NCBI GenBank assembly: GCA_021521415.1
Contig: JAIQDT010000061.1
Span: 868,001-932,000, forward strand
Length of the DNA stretch: 64,000 nucleotides
From: Bidens hawaiensis
Taxonomy: Eukaryota; Streptophyta; Magnoliopsida; Asterales; Asteraceae
Reading direction: 5' to 3'
The notes beneath the pieces are model-generated. The model had not been told where the DNA came from. It saw nothing but the letters and a program-made list of their open reading frames with translations, and ran no database searches. Position numbers and translations under genes: made by a program. This document shows positions 1 to 10,059 of the stretch, piece after piece. Within the stretch, counting starts at the first letter, position 1. Every line of letters starts with the position of its first letter.

Positions 1-679
1 GCAGGAATCTCGGATACATTAAAACTTGTGTCGGCTCGTGAGATTTTCCTTCAAGTGATAGAAAACCAGTTCAGAGAAATTGAATGGTTTATTGATAACT
101 AGAGCAACAAATGCCGATTGCAGCATAACACGGCATTCATCATATCCACCCTTTCGCCCACCAAGGCAGTGGATCAGCACATGCATCAAATACTTGTACT
201 GTTCGCACAAGTTCGTCTTGTTGTACATAGACTTATCCAAGTCACCCTTGTATCTAATCCTCCCAAAAAACCCGCAAATCAAACTCACACCTGTCATCCA
301 TAGTATCAACAAACCCCAGCACATCTCTTATTACTCCCACATCGATAACCACTCGTTTCTCTTGAATAACAACTTCTATCTGATTCCATGCTTCATTAAA
401 ACGAGCTGTATCCCATAAGGCACGTATAATACTTTGGTAAACCAAAGTCGGTGTCGAAATCGCCTTGTAGATTCTGGAAGGTATCAAAAAATTAATCACC
501 CCTCCAAAAATTGGCGAATATTCAAAATCATCGTGTAAAAAGGCACAGATGTTGTGCTTTTTATCCCACGACAATAACACAGGAGCTTGCTCGGGTTCAG
601 CAACTTGTTCTGGATCCTGGACCTCTGGTTGTTGCTCGGGAGATGGATTTTGAACGATCTCGTCAGCCATTCTGTTCAA
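1..679 (-). pseudogene. Gag-like plant transposon protein, partial and frameshifted
   Basis: Two overlapping minus frames (679-254 and 324-19) read as one protein broken by a frameshift near a run of six A at 265-270. The first part starts MNRMADEIV, has a Pro/Glu/Gln-rich head, then a globular stretch with ALWDTARFNEAW and VVIDVGVIRDVLGF. The second continues with RYKGDLDKSMYNK and KYLMHVLIHCLGGRKGGYDE. This pattern (a W-T strand, a K-x-VVI-x-x-x-IR-x-x-L motif, then a G-D-L and Y-L-x-H-x-x-x-H-C-L segment) resembles the N-terminal gag-like domain common in plant LTR retrotransposons and often labelled plant transposon protein. Family assignment rests on remembered pattern only. It runs off the left edge. 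The leader upstream (680-1070) is rich in TAACGAAT, like the neighbouring Copia element. Confidence 0.5.
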
Positions 680-1071
680 TCAAGAATAAAATATTAGTAA
701 AATATTCAAAAATATTCTACTAACCAATGAATGAGCTAATCATTCGTTAATGAATTCTTAAACGAATGTCTCATTCGTCTAAAGTTATGTGTAACGAATC
801 GGTTACATTCGTTAGTTATAACGAATCATCTTATTCGTTAAGTATTTATTACATTAAACTCCTAATCGTTACATATAACGAATCAACACCCTATTTGTTA
901 TTACAAACGAAAGAGAGTCATTCGTTATCCAAACAAATAACCACATTCGCTAACCTAGCGAATGTCTTAGTTATTTGTTAAACTATAACGAATCAGGAAA
1001 TTAAGTTAATTTTGACAATATGGTCAAAGTCCAAAGAATTCAGATTAACTAAAGTCAAAAACCAATGAACT
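680..1071. repeat. TAACGAAT/ATTCGTTA-rich leader
   Basis: Noncoding AT-rich stretch with about a dozen copies of TAACGAAT, ATTCGTTA and close variants in both orientations, often as facing pairs that could form short hairpins. The same motif fills 4380-4700 and 5300-5490. It sits just upstream of the gag-like ORF on the minus strand, so it is probably that ORF's 5' leader, from an element related to the Copia remnant on the right. Confidence 0.6.
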
Positions 1072-1593
1072 TCATCTAATTATCAAATGATTCAGATTAA
1101 AACACGTGTCAAATGAGTGTTTCTCCGTAGCTTTGGAGACAAAACACGTTTCAGAGGGTGAAACGTTTACATTAATACTCATGTCGAGGATATAAATATC
1201 ATTTGATCGAGGTGATCGCATGACAACCATTTCTTCAGGAATAGTGTATCCCGGTTGAAGGATAACACATTCCTTATCTGTGAAAATAGTAGCATATTTC
1301 TTATCACAAATCTGTGAGACACTTAACAGATTGTGATCTACTTTTTCACAATAATTAACTCTCTCAAATGTAATCATCCCATTTGAGACCTCTCCCTCTT
1401 TTGTGATCATTCCACCATTATTACCAGCGAATGCAAAATAACCTCCCTGTATATATTTGACATTATTAAGAAGAACAAGGTTGCCGGTAATATGTCGAGA
1501 GCATCCACTGTCTAATATCCACTTGTGACTTGATACAGACTTGGATGAAGTCTGCACAAAACGTAAAATGATTAGTTCAAAAAGGCAGCCCAA
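1072..1593 (-). pseudogene. Copia aspartic protease and start of gag-pre-integrase region
   Basis: The 173-residue frame carries WILDSGCSRHITG, with the catalytic D-S-G of retroviral-type (Copia) aspartic proteases intact. A core follows with VNYCEKVDHNLLSVSQICDK, the usual second half of the fold, and then NDIYILDMS. It would cut the Gag-Pol polyprotein. The frame ends soon after CFVSKATEKHSF, where the H-x-R-L-G-H gag-pre-integrase and integrase core should follow; none is seen before the TAACGAAT leader at 1070. The first Met is not a true start, because the region belongs to a polyprotein. Confidence 0.8.
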
Positions 1594-1714
1594 GCCTTAG
1601 TCTTGGGCTCTCCTTTTGAGATTTTCGGAGATAAGTTTAAATTAACACTTGCATTTGGTACTTGAGAATATGTGACGGGTTTCTTGGTTTTCTTCTTCAG
1701 GTAGCCGTCACGGA

Positions 1715-2413
1715 TTATTCCCGAGTCCGTGTTTTTACAAATAGGTTGAGCACGGTCAACGAATTTGTTATTACATTAGGAACTTCAACCTGAACCACTT
1801 TCCTCGGGTTAACGCTGGAATACATTATGAAAGATTCATCAACTTGAGATTCTTTTGATTTATAATTACTTTCAACCATTGGAACAGATTGTTTAGATGA
1901 CAACCTGATATTTTCAACCTTGGCTTTGCATTTCTTAGCCACGTGACCAGTTTCACCACATTTAAAGCATAAACGAGAGTCTAAACTTTTCGGTGGTGGA
2001 ACACTTGTCTTGCAATCTTGTGAAGGTTGAAGAATATCAAGTTTTGGTTTCTCAACGGCTACCGACTTTGAAACCTCATGGTTTAATCCCTTTTTATGTT
2101 TGTAGAATTCAAGATTGGTTGTTTTCAAAGAATTCTCCAATTCCTTTGATTTCACAAACTTTATAGGTTGAAAACCATTTGCAATAGATTTCGTTTGATC
2201 ATTTTTAGATTTAGATTTAAGAAATCTTTGTTCAAGATCGGCAACATTTGAAGTATCATCTTGAAAAACGCTTTCAATCATTTCTGGCCTATGAAGATTC
2301 AATGGAACTTCTTTGTCAGAGAACATTTTTGATAAGCCTTTTATTTTAAACACCTTTCCTTTTGTTGACTCTTGTTGTGGATTGATGAATTTAATCAAAT
2401 CCTCATTAGACAC
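1715..2413 (-). pseudogene. Copia gag spacer with second CCHC zinc knuckle
   Basis: A Lys/Ser-rich hydrophilic stretch of 232 codons with one zinc knuckle near residue 150, CFKCGETGHVAKKC, which matches C-x2-C-x4-H-x4-C exactly. Such knuckles bind nucleic acid during packaging of the element RNA. It lies between a coiled-coil region upstream and the protease downstream. Its frame differs from both neighbours, so at least two frameshifts separate the blocks. The stretch 1594-1714 between this block and the protease shows no open frame but is probably the decayed linker (Copia proteases usually follow such a spacer closely). Confidence 0.75.
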
Positions 2414-2727
2414 AGTAGGCTTGTCTGATTTCTTTACATTAACAGATATTTTTGGCTATTTCAAGGATTCACCCGAGGGCTTCGAACCATACACAGCTTG
2501 TTCGAATTCCTCAGGTTCACACAGAATATGATTTTCAGAAGGTATGTTATTGTTTTTGACAATCACTTATGGTTCAATTAATTCTTCAATTGAGCCGTCC
2601 AATTCATTATCAATAAAGAGTGAATTACTTCTAATATGAATCGGTTCATGAATTGTTGATTTTGATATTTCAACATTTTCATATTTGACTAAATCAACAA
2701 CAGGCATTTTTGGGTTTGTAGATTGCT

Positions 2728-3239
2728 CTACAACAGGAATCTACAGTAATCTCCTTTGAATGGAGGAGGAATCTCAACATAACCCAATCCGGCTTTACCA
2801 TTTTTCTTATGATTATTATTGACTTCAATAATTTCGTTTAAGAGAAATGAGGAGTCCCGAAATTTACCAAGTTTATTTTTTAACTCCAAAATTTCATTCT
2901 CTAACTTGGTAATGCAGGTTCGAAGTTTGAGAATCTCTTGAAAATGTTGTTCAACCACCACAATTTTACAGTTAACTTCAGCTTTTAGGTCATGATTGCT
3001 CACATTTTAATTTTAAGTGTCGATTACTCCAACAATTTGGATTTTTGTCTGAAGCATTCATTGACCATGAAAAGTTCGTTCATGAGTGTAGTGTTATGTT
3101 GTAAAGCTGACTCAAGTTTGACTTTGAGTTCAACACAATCAGTATACTCGGTAACAATTTGTGAAGTTACTGTCTCCTGTGATTCATTAAAAGATACATT
3201 AAATGAAGATTTAGGACATACCTCTTCAATCTTTGCCAT
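2728..3239 (-). pseudogene. Copia gag coiled-coil spacer, frameshifted
   Basis: Two frames, 3239-3024 and 3003-2728, form a Glu/Lys/Leu-rich stretch. The second includes EILKLRTCITKLENEILELKNK, where Leu and Ile fall at heptad-like spacings, so a coiled coil is likely. The frame ends with YVEIPPPFKGDYCRF. Long helical inserts of this kind between two zinc knuckles are common in plant Copia gags and probably help Gag multimerise (inference). A frameshift lies near 3003-3024. The gap 2414-2727 upstream of the next block holds no open frame longer than background but keeps the same Ser/Lys-rich composition. Confidence 0.6.
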
Positions 3240-3257
3240 GCAAGCAAAAGATTCAGT

Positions 3258-3596
3258 TTAGTCAGGTGACATATGATCAGAATCAGACATGTCACTCCCT
3301 TTTAATAAGTTATCACAGCTTGCATCTTCAAACTGTTCTACCGGTTCTACCATAGCAAGGTTTGCTTGGTTTACCATTAGTCGTTGAGACCAATCCAAAC
3401 CTTCATTGGCAACAAGAGCTTGTGAGTTAGCTGGCTTATTGTGATCCCCTTCTGATGATTTCTTCTTATCAGTTCCGGATGAACTTTTTCTTGAAGATCT
3501 CTCAGCGTTACGAGGACCTGTGTATTCTTTCCTCGGCTTATCACATTCTTTGGCGAAATGACCAAAGTCTTCACAATTGTAGCATTTGACTTTCAA
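3258..3596 (-). pseudogene. Copia gag nucleocapsid, first CCHC knuckle
   Basis: The frame begins MKVKCYNCEDFGHFAKECDKP, a clean C-x2-C-x4-H-x4-C knuckle at residues 5-18, followed by a basic Ser/Lys-rich tail (SSRKSSSGTDKKKSSEGDH) and an acidic end. This is the nucleocapsid part of Copia Gag, which binds the element's RNA. It shares a frame with the gag core at 4307-3648; a stop and a short gap (3597-3647) part them. An alternative frame at 3377-3574 is a shadow. Confidence 0.8.
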
Positions 3597-3647
3597 TTTG
3601 TCGAACCTAACCCTCTTGTTTAGAGTCGATAGATCCTTTCCGGTTCT

Positions 3648-4307
3648 TTACATGAACCGTTTTACTTTATGTACTATCATCTCCATATTCCACTTCAAAT
3701 CCATTAACTCTAGATCATCAGGGTCGTTTTGGTCATAATCCTCATATGTTAATTCACTAGTTGCAATCTTACTCCCAACAAGTTGTTCGTAAGATGGCAT
3801 AAACGCACTTAAAAATGCAAACTGCTGCTCTGCTTCCTTCAGATTTGCATTAGTTGGAGAGCTTGAGGAACTTGCACCTGATCTTGAATTGACACCCGAC
3901 GCCATGAAACATACATTAGGCAAGCTATTACCATTTGAAGACTCTTCTTGTGGTGTTTGTTTGAAGAATGCGTTGATCGGGACTGAACTTGAAGCATTAC
4001 TTGCTGGTAACGAACCACCATAGAGAGAAGGATTTTGATTCTGATTATCCTTCAACGAGGTTTGGCATTTCAAGTCATATTCTCTTTCTTCTAACTTGTT
4101 TATGAATTGCTCAGAAGTGAGTTGATCGTTACGAAAATAACCTTTCTCTTTCAGCACAAGTAAGAAAGTTGAATAAGAAGGTGGTAATGCATTCTTCAAA
4201 GTGCCAATCTTATCCACCTCAGTCGGTTCTAGTTTAACAGTAGTCATTTCTACAACAAGATGACAGAACCGACTGATCATCTCTTCCACAGTTTCATTTT
4301 TCAACAA
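3648..4307 (-). pseudogene. Copia Gag core (UBN2-type)
   Basis: A 219-residue block starting MLKNETVEEMISRF, with ALPPSYSTFLLVLK (the L-P-x-x-Y/W-x-x-F motif of UBN2/retrotransposon gag domains) and LTSEQFINKLEEREYDL. A Ser/Asn-rich linker and an acidic tail (YEDYDQNDPDDLELMDLKWNM) follow. The tail matches the usual E-x-x-D-x-x-D-M-D-I/L-K-W segment before the nucleocapsid. It forms the particle shell in intact elements. The N-terminal half of the gag domain lies upstream and is missing: 4308-5123 is noncoding leader. A stop at the end of this frame separates it from the zinc knuckle. Confidence 0.75.
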
Positions 4308-4317
4308 AGTTTAATAG

Positions 4318-5123
4318 TCAAAGGACTAAAACTGTCAAATGATAAAGATTATGTTCACTGTTCACAAATAAGCAATGTTTTAGCGAATGAGACAATGCGA
4401 ATGTGTAATGAATGTGAATGATTAAGTTTAACAAATGTGTAACGAATGTGAATGTTGAAAAGGTAACAAGTGAGGATTGCGAATGTGATTGGGTAACGAA
4501 TGAGTTGAACGAATGTTTGACTAACGAATAAGAACTAAACAAATAATGAACACTGTTTCTAAGAATGAAGGTCAACGAATGAATCTGTAACGAATGATCA
4601 GTTAGACAGTTTAACGAATTTGTCTTCAATCTCCTTCAAACCTTAACGAATCAGGTATTAGACTAACGAATCAGTCTTCAAACTGATAACGAATCAGCCT
4701 TCAAGTATTCAAACCATATTGAATATTAATCCTAAATCCAGAAATCTCCAAACTAGTCCGAATTCAACAAAACCTATATCAAAATACTCGTAATCCAAAT
4801 CCGAACCTCACAATACCAGTCCGTTCTCATAACTCGTCCAAATCCAGACTCAATTAAACCTATTCGAACTTTACGTTAACCGCCATTAACGTAAACACTA
4901 AATTCAAGCTCAATTCACACTTACTCAATCCGCCATTTTCAGTCAATTTACTTTAACTCTAATTCCAATTACACTTAAAACGAACTCAATTACTCTTATA
5001 CATATCCTCTGATTCACCGAAGTCAATCAAACGATGAGTTATATCAATTCATATTGAAATTGATCAAACTACTGATGAATCAATACAATATGTGGAAGAT
5101 TAATCACGAAGATCCGATCTAGT
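4318..5123. repeat. Copia1 leader with dense TAACGAAT motifs
   Basis: No coding region. From 4380 to 4700 the motif AACGAAT (with GCGAATG and ACGAATC variants) recurs every 15-30 bases, mostly in one orientation. From 4700 to 5120 there is plain AT-rich sequence with no recognised feature. It corresponds to the leader between primer site and gag, from which the gag N-terminus seems to have been lost. Confidence 0.55.
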
Positions 5124-5136
5124 GGCTCTTATACCA
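5124..5136 (-). promoter_or_regulatory. Primer binding site of Copia1
   Basis: On the minus strand this reads TGGTATAAGAGCC, a one-base variant of TGGTATCAGAGCC, the sequence complementary to the 3' end of plant initiator tRNA-Met that primes cDNA synthesis in many Copia and Gypsy elements. It lies 2 bases from the LTR end, as expected. Confidence 0.8.
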
Positions 5137-5138
5137 CT

Positions 5139-5533
5139 TGAGAGAGCGCACATGGATCTAGATCGATGATGACGTCGTGATTATCATTGTGTATTCAATA
5201 CGATTAGGATGAATACGGTTAGTAACGAGGCAAAAGTGTGATAATAATCGATCTGTTACATTACTGATAATGTTTACAAGTATATATAGACGATGACAAA
5301 TTCGTTAACTTAAACTTTAACGAATGTGTCATTCGTTACGTTATATCTAACGAATGAACAGACTCATTCGTGTTTACATTAGTCTTTAACGAATGCCTTT
5401 CATTCGTTATCACATTCGTTAAGCAGGGTTCACGAATGTGGCTTATACTTATAACGAATGTAGCTTATTCGTTACGGGGTAACGAATAGCTTTACAATAG
5501 AGAAAATGGGTAATTACCAAAATACCCCTTACA
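5139..5533 (-). repeat. 5' LTR of Copia1
   Basis: On the minus strand it begins TGTAAGGGGTATTTTGG and ends GCGCTCTCTCA, giving TG...CA ends over 395 bp, followed by the primer site. It contains a TATATATA stretch (5281-5288) that could serve as core promoter. The upstream part (5300-5490) is crowded with facing ATTCGTTA/TAACGAAT pairs. No second LTR is in the window, so LTR divergence cannot be measured. Confidence 0.7.
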
Positions 5534-5959
5534 TTATCTAGTAGTATAATAACAATATAATAAAGACCGAGACGCCCAAGTCGTGTATCAGCAAATAGTA
5601 ATGGCAATAATATTTATCAGTGTCATAATATAGGGAATAACCCATTTGGTTAAAATGAAATTTCTTTTGGAGAAAAATTAACTTGAATATACTTCGTATG
5701 ACAATATATATCTTTTTGAATATATATTTTTATTAATTGACTAATTAAAATAATCGAGATTTGAGAATAAGCGTGGAAGAATATGCATGGAAATTTTATT
5801 TATTAAAAAAAAATTAAGCATAGTTGATGACTATGAAAAGATTAAACATTGATGTTGAAAATCGAATAAACTTTTAAGTGAACAATGGATGTGAGGTAAA
5901 GTATGGCATGGCGGAAACAAGTTAGTCTTTTTTCGAGAATGATAGGTGTGCTTGGGTCA

Positions 5960-6180
5960 TCATAATGATAGCAGAATCGAAGCACGAGCACATGATGGGG
6001 ATAAATGGTTGGCTAACAGGTCGTGGGAATAAATAGGTGTTAAATATGTATACGTTCTTGGCAAAAGATGATGGTCGATTTTATCATAATTTGGAGTATT
6101 TCGGCATTGCGGTAGCAGAGTGGTAGATTTACACGTGCTACACAAAGGTTGGGTCCTCATGTAAGTATCTTAGTTGAGTT
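5960..6180 (-). pseudogene. Decayed Gypsy gag zinc region (element G)
   Basis: The minus frame has LCSTCKSTTLLPQCRNTPNYD, which lines up with the better kept CNTCKFHHPTTAQFRRC of element B (24778-24969). The DNA also matches around the segment TTTACACGTG and the CACAAAGG that follows. The first cysteine pair is kept; later zinc ligands are lost. The rest of gag upstream (6181-6470) is unreadable, and the N-terminal gag found in B is absent. Confidence 0.5.
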
Positions 6181-6469
6181 AGGTTTTAGTTTCCAAAAGT
6201 TAGGTCGGATCTGGATTGGTTCGGGCATAGCTTTGGGGTTTGAACGTATGGTTGTGGTTAGTGATAAATCTTGGTTTATCACGGCCGAGATTACGACGGT
6301 CAATAACCTGATGCTTGGGTTTGTCATTTTAGTGTTTGAGTTTCAAGGGCGACGTCGAGGAGAACGTGAAGACATGCAACTAAGCGTGAATAATTCACGT
6401 GACACGGAACGTAAATATGAAAATCAAAAGAAATGTCACATGAGAGATTTCTGAAATCGGAATCCATCC

Positions 6470-7440
6470 GTAAATACAATCATATGAAACAAAATCTGAA
6501 ATCGAAATCGAAATGCTCATGAGTCGGTATGAGTTTTGTCATTTCAATAATACTAATCTCATATATTTTCGAATAAACAAATATATATCAAATTTGGAAA
6601 TAAAAACATGGAATTAATACAAACCTAAAATAAGTAATGAAATCGAATTGAAAATCGAGTGTTTATGTACCATAATAACTTTTCAAATTTTAAATTAAAA
6701 CCATAATAATAAACGGATTATATAAAGAAAACGAATTGAAAATCGACAATTCATGCATCGCCATGACTTTTCGAATTCTTAATTTTAATGCACACAAATA
6801 ACTGAGGATTGAAAATCAACTATTCATGTATCACCGTGACTTTTCGAATTTTCAATTTTAAACCAAAAACAGTAAATGAATATATAAATAAAGGAAATGA
6901 ATGAAATTCGACGATTCATGTATCACCATGACCTTTCGAATTATAATAAATAAAGGAAACTGGTCGAAACTCGACAATTCGTGTAATGGCACAACTTTCA
7001 GAAATTTCCATGAATATATAAACTCAGAAAACGAATTAAAAGTCGACTATTCACATAACCCAATGATTTTTCAAAACTGAAATATGAACAATTAAGTCTT
7101 CGGAATCACACATTGTATGAATTATCATAACTTGTATGTTCCAATAACAATAAAAAATGCATAATAAAATCGAACCGAAAATTCGGTATTCGTGTATCAC
7201 CATGAATTGACAGACTTTCAGTTAAAACGTATAAATCAAAATGCATAATCAAATCGAACCAAAAGCTGGTTATTCGTGTATCACCACGACTTGTCAGACT
7301 TTAGTTAAAACACATTGTAAAACATTGACGGTCGGAGTCACACGTCGCATGAACCACCATGACTTGTGGGACATCCTAATGAGTGCAACCATATCCTTAT
7401 CACAAAGGGGACATGGTCTTTAAGAAGATGAAATATCGGA
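6470..7440. repeat. Diverged tandem repeats in the leader of element G
   Basis: About ten imperfect units of 65-90 bp, each built around a version of ATTCATGTATCACCATGACTT followed by TTCGAATT or a related tail and preceded by GAAAATCGAC or similar. Clear cores start near 6748, 6823, 6914, 7185 and 7263; others are weaker. Element B has only about two to three units at the matching place (25990-26170), so the array has expanded in G or contracted in B. Confidence 0.6.
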
Positions 7441-7691
7441 ATCACCGAATTTGAAAATTGCTTGAAATTGCTTTTGAGAAAACTAGTTTTAGGCCTAAGA
7501 CTTGGAATTGTGCGTGTGTACTTGTGTTCACGAGGTTATTAATGAAATCAGCAGTACAGTAATACAGTAATAGTAAGTGTGTTTAAACAATCAAGTAGAG
7601 GCTCACATAATTCTATCATGCAACCTAGACATTTAACAAATAAGCTATAGCTACCTAGAACACTACATCTAATGTCCTATCTTATAGCCAC

Positions 7692-7704
7692 GGCTTTGAT
7701 ACCA
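7692..7704 (-). promoter_or_regulatory. Primer binding site of element G
   Basis: On the minus strand TGGTATCAAAGCC, one base from the initiator tRNA-Met complement TGGTATCAGAGCC, placed 3 bases inside the LTR boundary at 7708. Confidence 0.8.
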
Positions 7705-9102
7705 ATCTGTAACACCCCGGCTTAAAGCGGAAACGCCCGAGTGTGACGTACAGATTGTTCAAAACACATGTGACACTATTTAAGTGACAATATTATCATT
7801 AATTCATTTATACTCCAAATACACAAGTTTAAACAGGAATACAAGGAAAAATAAATACAATAAACACTTTGTCCATTTGTTTAAGTAACCTAAGTCTAGT
7901 GTCTTCTCCGTGTGTCATCTTCTACTAACTGTACCTGTAGCATATGTATAAAATAATGTCAACTATATGAATAGTTGGTGAGTTCCCAAAGTTTATATAA
8001 ATACATAAAAATCATACGATCCCATGAAACTAGTGAAATGCGCAAGTAAGGGTTCTTTACACTCGATGCAATGGACTTGAGTGTAAAGAATAAACGAATG
8101 TCATTTCCAGTTGGGGCTACCAACGTACTCGGATATGAGGTCCATTTTCCACTCGATACAAATGGACCTGAGTGCAAAGGGTGGTCTATGATTATACTTA
8201 TTGAGGCAACCACTTGAAATCCACGTATATAACAAATAAGCAAGTAAGCACCCAATTCCATGATACGAATTGTAGTTTGTAAGTAAAACTGCGAATCTGT
8301 AAATCTTGAAGTTTGATAGGATACATATACTACCACCAAAGATATGAAAACATTTAAAAAAAGGGTGTGAGAAATTCACCTTAAAATCGAAGAAATGTCA
8401 ATTGAAAGCACAATAACGAAACCGATGCAACCGAACATCCCAATCTATTAAGAAAAATGCAAAGAAAATCAAAAATAGCTACCGGGATTTAGCTAACTTT
8501 TGTTTTAGATATGTTGCACTATTTTAGTATGTATTTTAATATTTTAACGCATTAATTTAATTTTAAGTTTGTAACGGATTCCTTAACGGCATTTTTATCG
8601 AACTAAATATTAATTTTAACTAATAAATTATTTTTAATATGAGGATTTAAATATTTACGAGGCACGGCGCTTTCCTTGAAATGATTGCGCTAGAGAAATA
8701 TAAATATTAACGAAAAGGGATTTTAAAGTTGACGGAAAATAATCTTACCGGGTTTAACGAAACTAAAATTGAATGAATTAAAAACTTAATAAATTTTAAA
8801 GTTAATGAATTATAAATTTATTATAACAGAATTTATAAACCCATTTTTTTAACGATTTAATATTATCTTCTTAACGTTTAGCTAATAAATTAAAGTAATG
8901 GAAGCGTAACTAATTTTAACGGTTAAAGTTAACGAAAAAGTTATGTTTTAGTTGAACATGATTAATTATAATTAAAAAAAATAGCTTAAAACTAATTTTT
9001 TTTAGTTTTAAAACAATTTTATTTGATTTAAAATCATTTTAAATATTTATTTGGTTTAAAATATAAAGAAAATAATACTTTAAAAAAATAAATAAAACAA
9101 AT

Positions 9103-9172
9103 GTGCTAACCCGGGTTCGAACTCGGGTCCCGTGAGTGTTACCTATATGTTTTAACTAGTTGAGATATCATG
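9103..9172 (-). other. tRNA-like A-box/B-box module in the LTR of G
   Basis: On the minus strand: TATCTCAACTAGTTAAAAC (close to the A box TRGYNNARNNG and D-arm of plant tRNAs), then about 30 bases later GAGTTCGAACCC (B box GGTTCGANTCC with one change) inside a stem ACCCGAG...CCCGGGT around loop TTCGAA. The spacing is tRNA-like. It is not a full cloverleaf, so a working tRNA is unlikely. The same module occurs at the matching place of B's LTR (21671-21750). Confidence 0.55.
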
Positions 9173-9472
9173 ATATTTGTTAAAAACCAAAACAGAAAGT
9201 ATATATATATTAATATCAAATTTTATCATCTTCCCCACATAAACCCCAGGTTTCAATACCCTTAAATCGTTCTATATTTGTTCATTTTATGTTAGGCGTT
9301 TGATTAGTGAGTTAAAATGATTCAGAACCATATCTTACTTACCTCGTATAGTGTCGGGAAGGTGGGGAACGATGACGGTCGGAGTTCCGAGTTTGGAAGA
9401 AAGATTACGAGGTTAAAGAGTGTATCTCAGTGAGATTAGAGATGATGAGCGAGTTTAGACAAATGTTTGCGG

Positions 9473-9484
9473 CTATATTTATAG
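9473..9484 (-). promoter_or_regulatory. Candidate TATA box in the LTR of G
   Basis: On the minus strand CTATAAATATAG. It lies about 300 bases upstream of the tRNA-like module, the same spacing as in element B (22056-22065), which supports a conserved core promoter with the module in the transcribed leader. Confidence 0.55.
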
Positions 9485-9757
9485 TTTAATTGAAACGATT
9501 AGTGTTTAATACTTGTTAATGAGTTTGGCGTAATTTCCAGCGGTTAAACGGTGTTCATGGAATCAATACGCGTAAATTAGTTGTTAATCTTCATTTTTTT
9601 ATCGATGATTGCGGGTTTAATGTTAAGGTCTATGGCTGTTACGAGTTAATAATTGTGATAATAAACTGGTTTGATGCGACTTTATGCTTTTCCGGCGCCG
9701 CTGCTGTTGCCGGACGGTAGCCGGAATATGGTTGACGGAAAAACGTGGGGAAGGTGG

Positions 9758-9990
9758 TGTAACGCCCGTTAATTTCCGACAAAAGGTTTAATCTTATAGT
9801 GTTATGTACACCTTTCGGGCTTGACCCGGCATTCTCCCGGGATGAAATTCATTTTAATCTTCGAATATAAAGAAAAATAGTAAGTACATATATTATGCAT
9901 TCCAAAATTTATTAGAAAAAACTTTTATTTTTGCATGAAAGGAAAGGTAATTAAACATAGTTAAGACATACACGTGAAAGGAAATACATA
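9758..9990 (+). repeat. Start of an E/H-family LTR, truncated
   Basis: Begins TGTAACGCCCGTTAATTTCC and contains CGGGCTTGACCCGGCATTCT, as in solo LTR E (13905) and, at its start, LTR2 of H2 (54604). The similarity by eye fades after about 100 bases, before the Copia gag remnant. It is preceded by the purine-rich GTGGGGAAGGTGG, which may belong to the G LTR or act like a polypurine tract. The right end is not determined. Confidence 0.5.
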
Positions 9991-10059
9991 ATTATCATTA
10001 TGATTTAATAATATCACTTTCAGGGTTCTGATTCATTGACAAAGTCTGAGGTATTCAAC

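Larger units (their letters stand above)
1072..5533 (-). mobile_element. Copia1: Ty1/Copia retrotransposon, 3' part missing
   Basis: Read on the minus strand: 5' LTR (5533-5139), tRNA primer site (5136-5124), leader, UBN2-type gag (4307-3648), CCHC knuckle (3596-3258), coiled-coil spacer (3239-2728), a second CCHC region (2413-1715) and aspartic protease (1593-1072). Integrase, RT, RNase H and the 3' LTR are absent. To the left lies a different gag-like ORF with a similar TAACGAAT leader, so the element was cut by deletion or by insertion of a relative. Domain order is that of Copia gag-protease. The blocks lie in several frames, so it is not translatable. Confidence 0.75.
5534..9757 (-). mobile_element. 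Element G: gag-only Gypsy remnant related to element B
   Basis: Read on the minus strand: a large 5' LTR (9757-7708, outer end lost), tRNA primer site (7704-7692), a leader with diverged tandem repeats (7440-6470), and a decayed gag zinc region (about 6180-5960). No protease, RT or integrase trace is seen. Leader (7170-7440) and gag match 24780-26230 of element B by eye, and the LTR matches B's LTR in order of landmarks (TATA box, tRNA-like module). Bases 5534-5959 hold no gene. The left side is cut by the Copia1 LTR. Confidence 0.6.
7708..9757 (-). repeat. 5' LTR of element G, outer end missing
   Basis: The inner end starts TGTAACACCCCGGCTTAAAGC and sits next to the primer site. It resembles the inner end of B's 5' LTR at 39627 (TGTAACACCTCGG) and shares the order of parts with B's 3' LTR: direct-repeat-rich inner third, AT-rich middle, tRNA-like module, then TATA box. 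At 9758 a different LTR start (TGTAACGCCCG) abuts, so the outer several hundred bases are lost. The two ORFs at 7959-8379 are random frames within it. Confidence 0.65.

Noticed and set aside
5281..5288. TATA box of Copia1 as a separate feature
   Set aside because: TATATATA is in a plausible place but in AT-rich DNA with no second LTR for support; mentioned in the LTR entry only.
9103..9172. A functional tRNA gene
   Set aside because: Box A and B fit, but no acceptor stem, no clear anticodon arm and a mismatch in the T-stem; it lies in an LTR and recurs in another. Kept as tRNA-like only.
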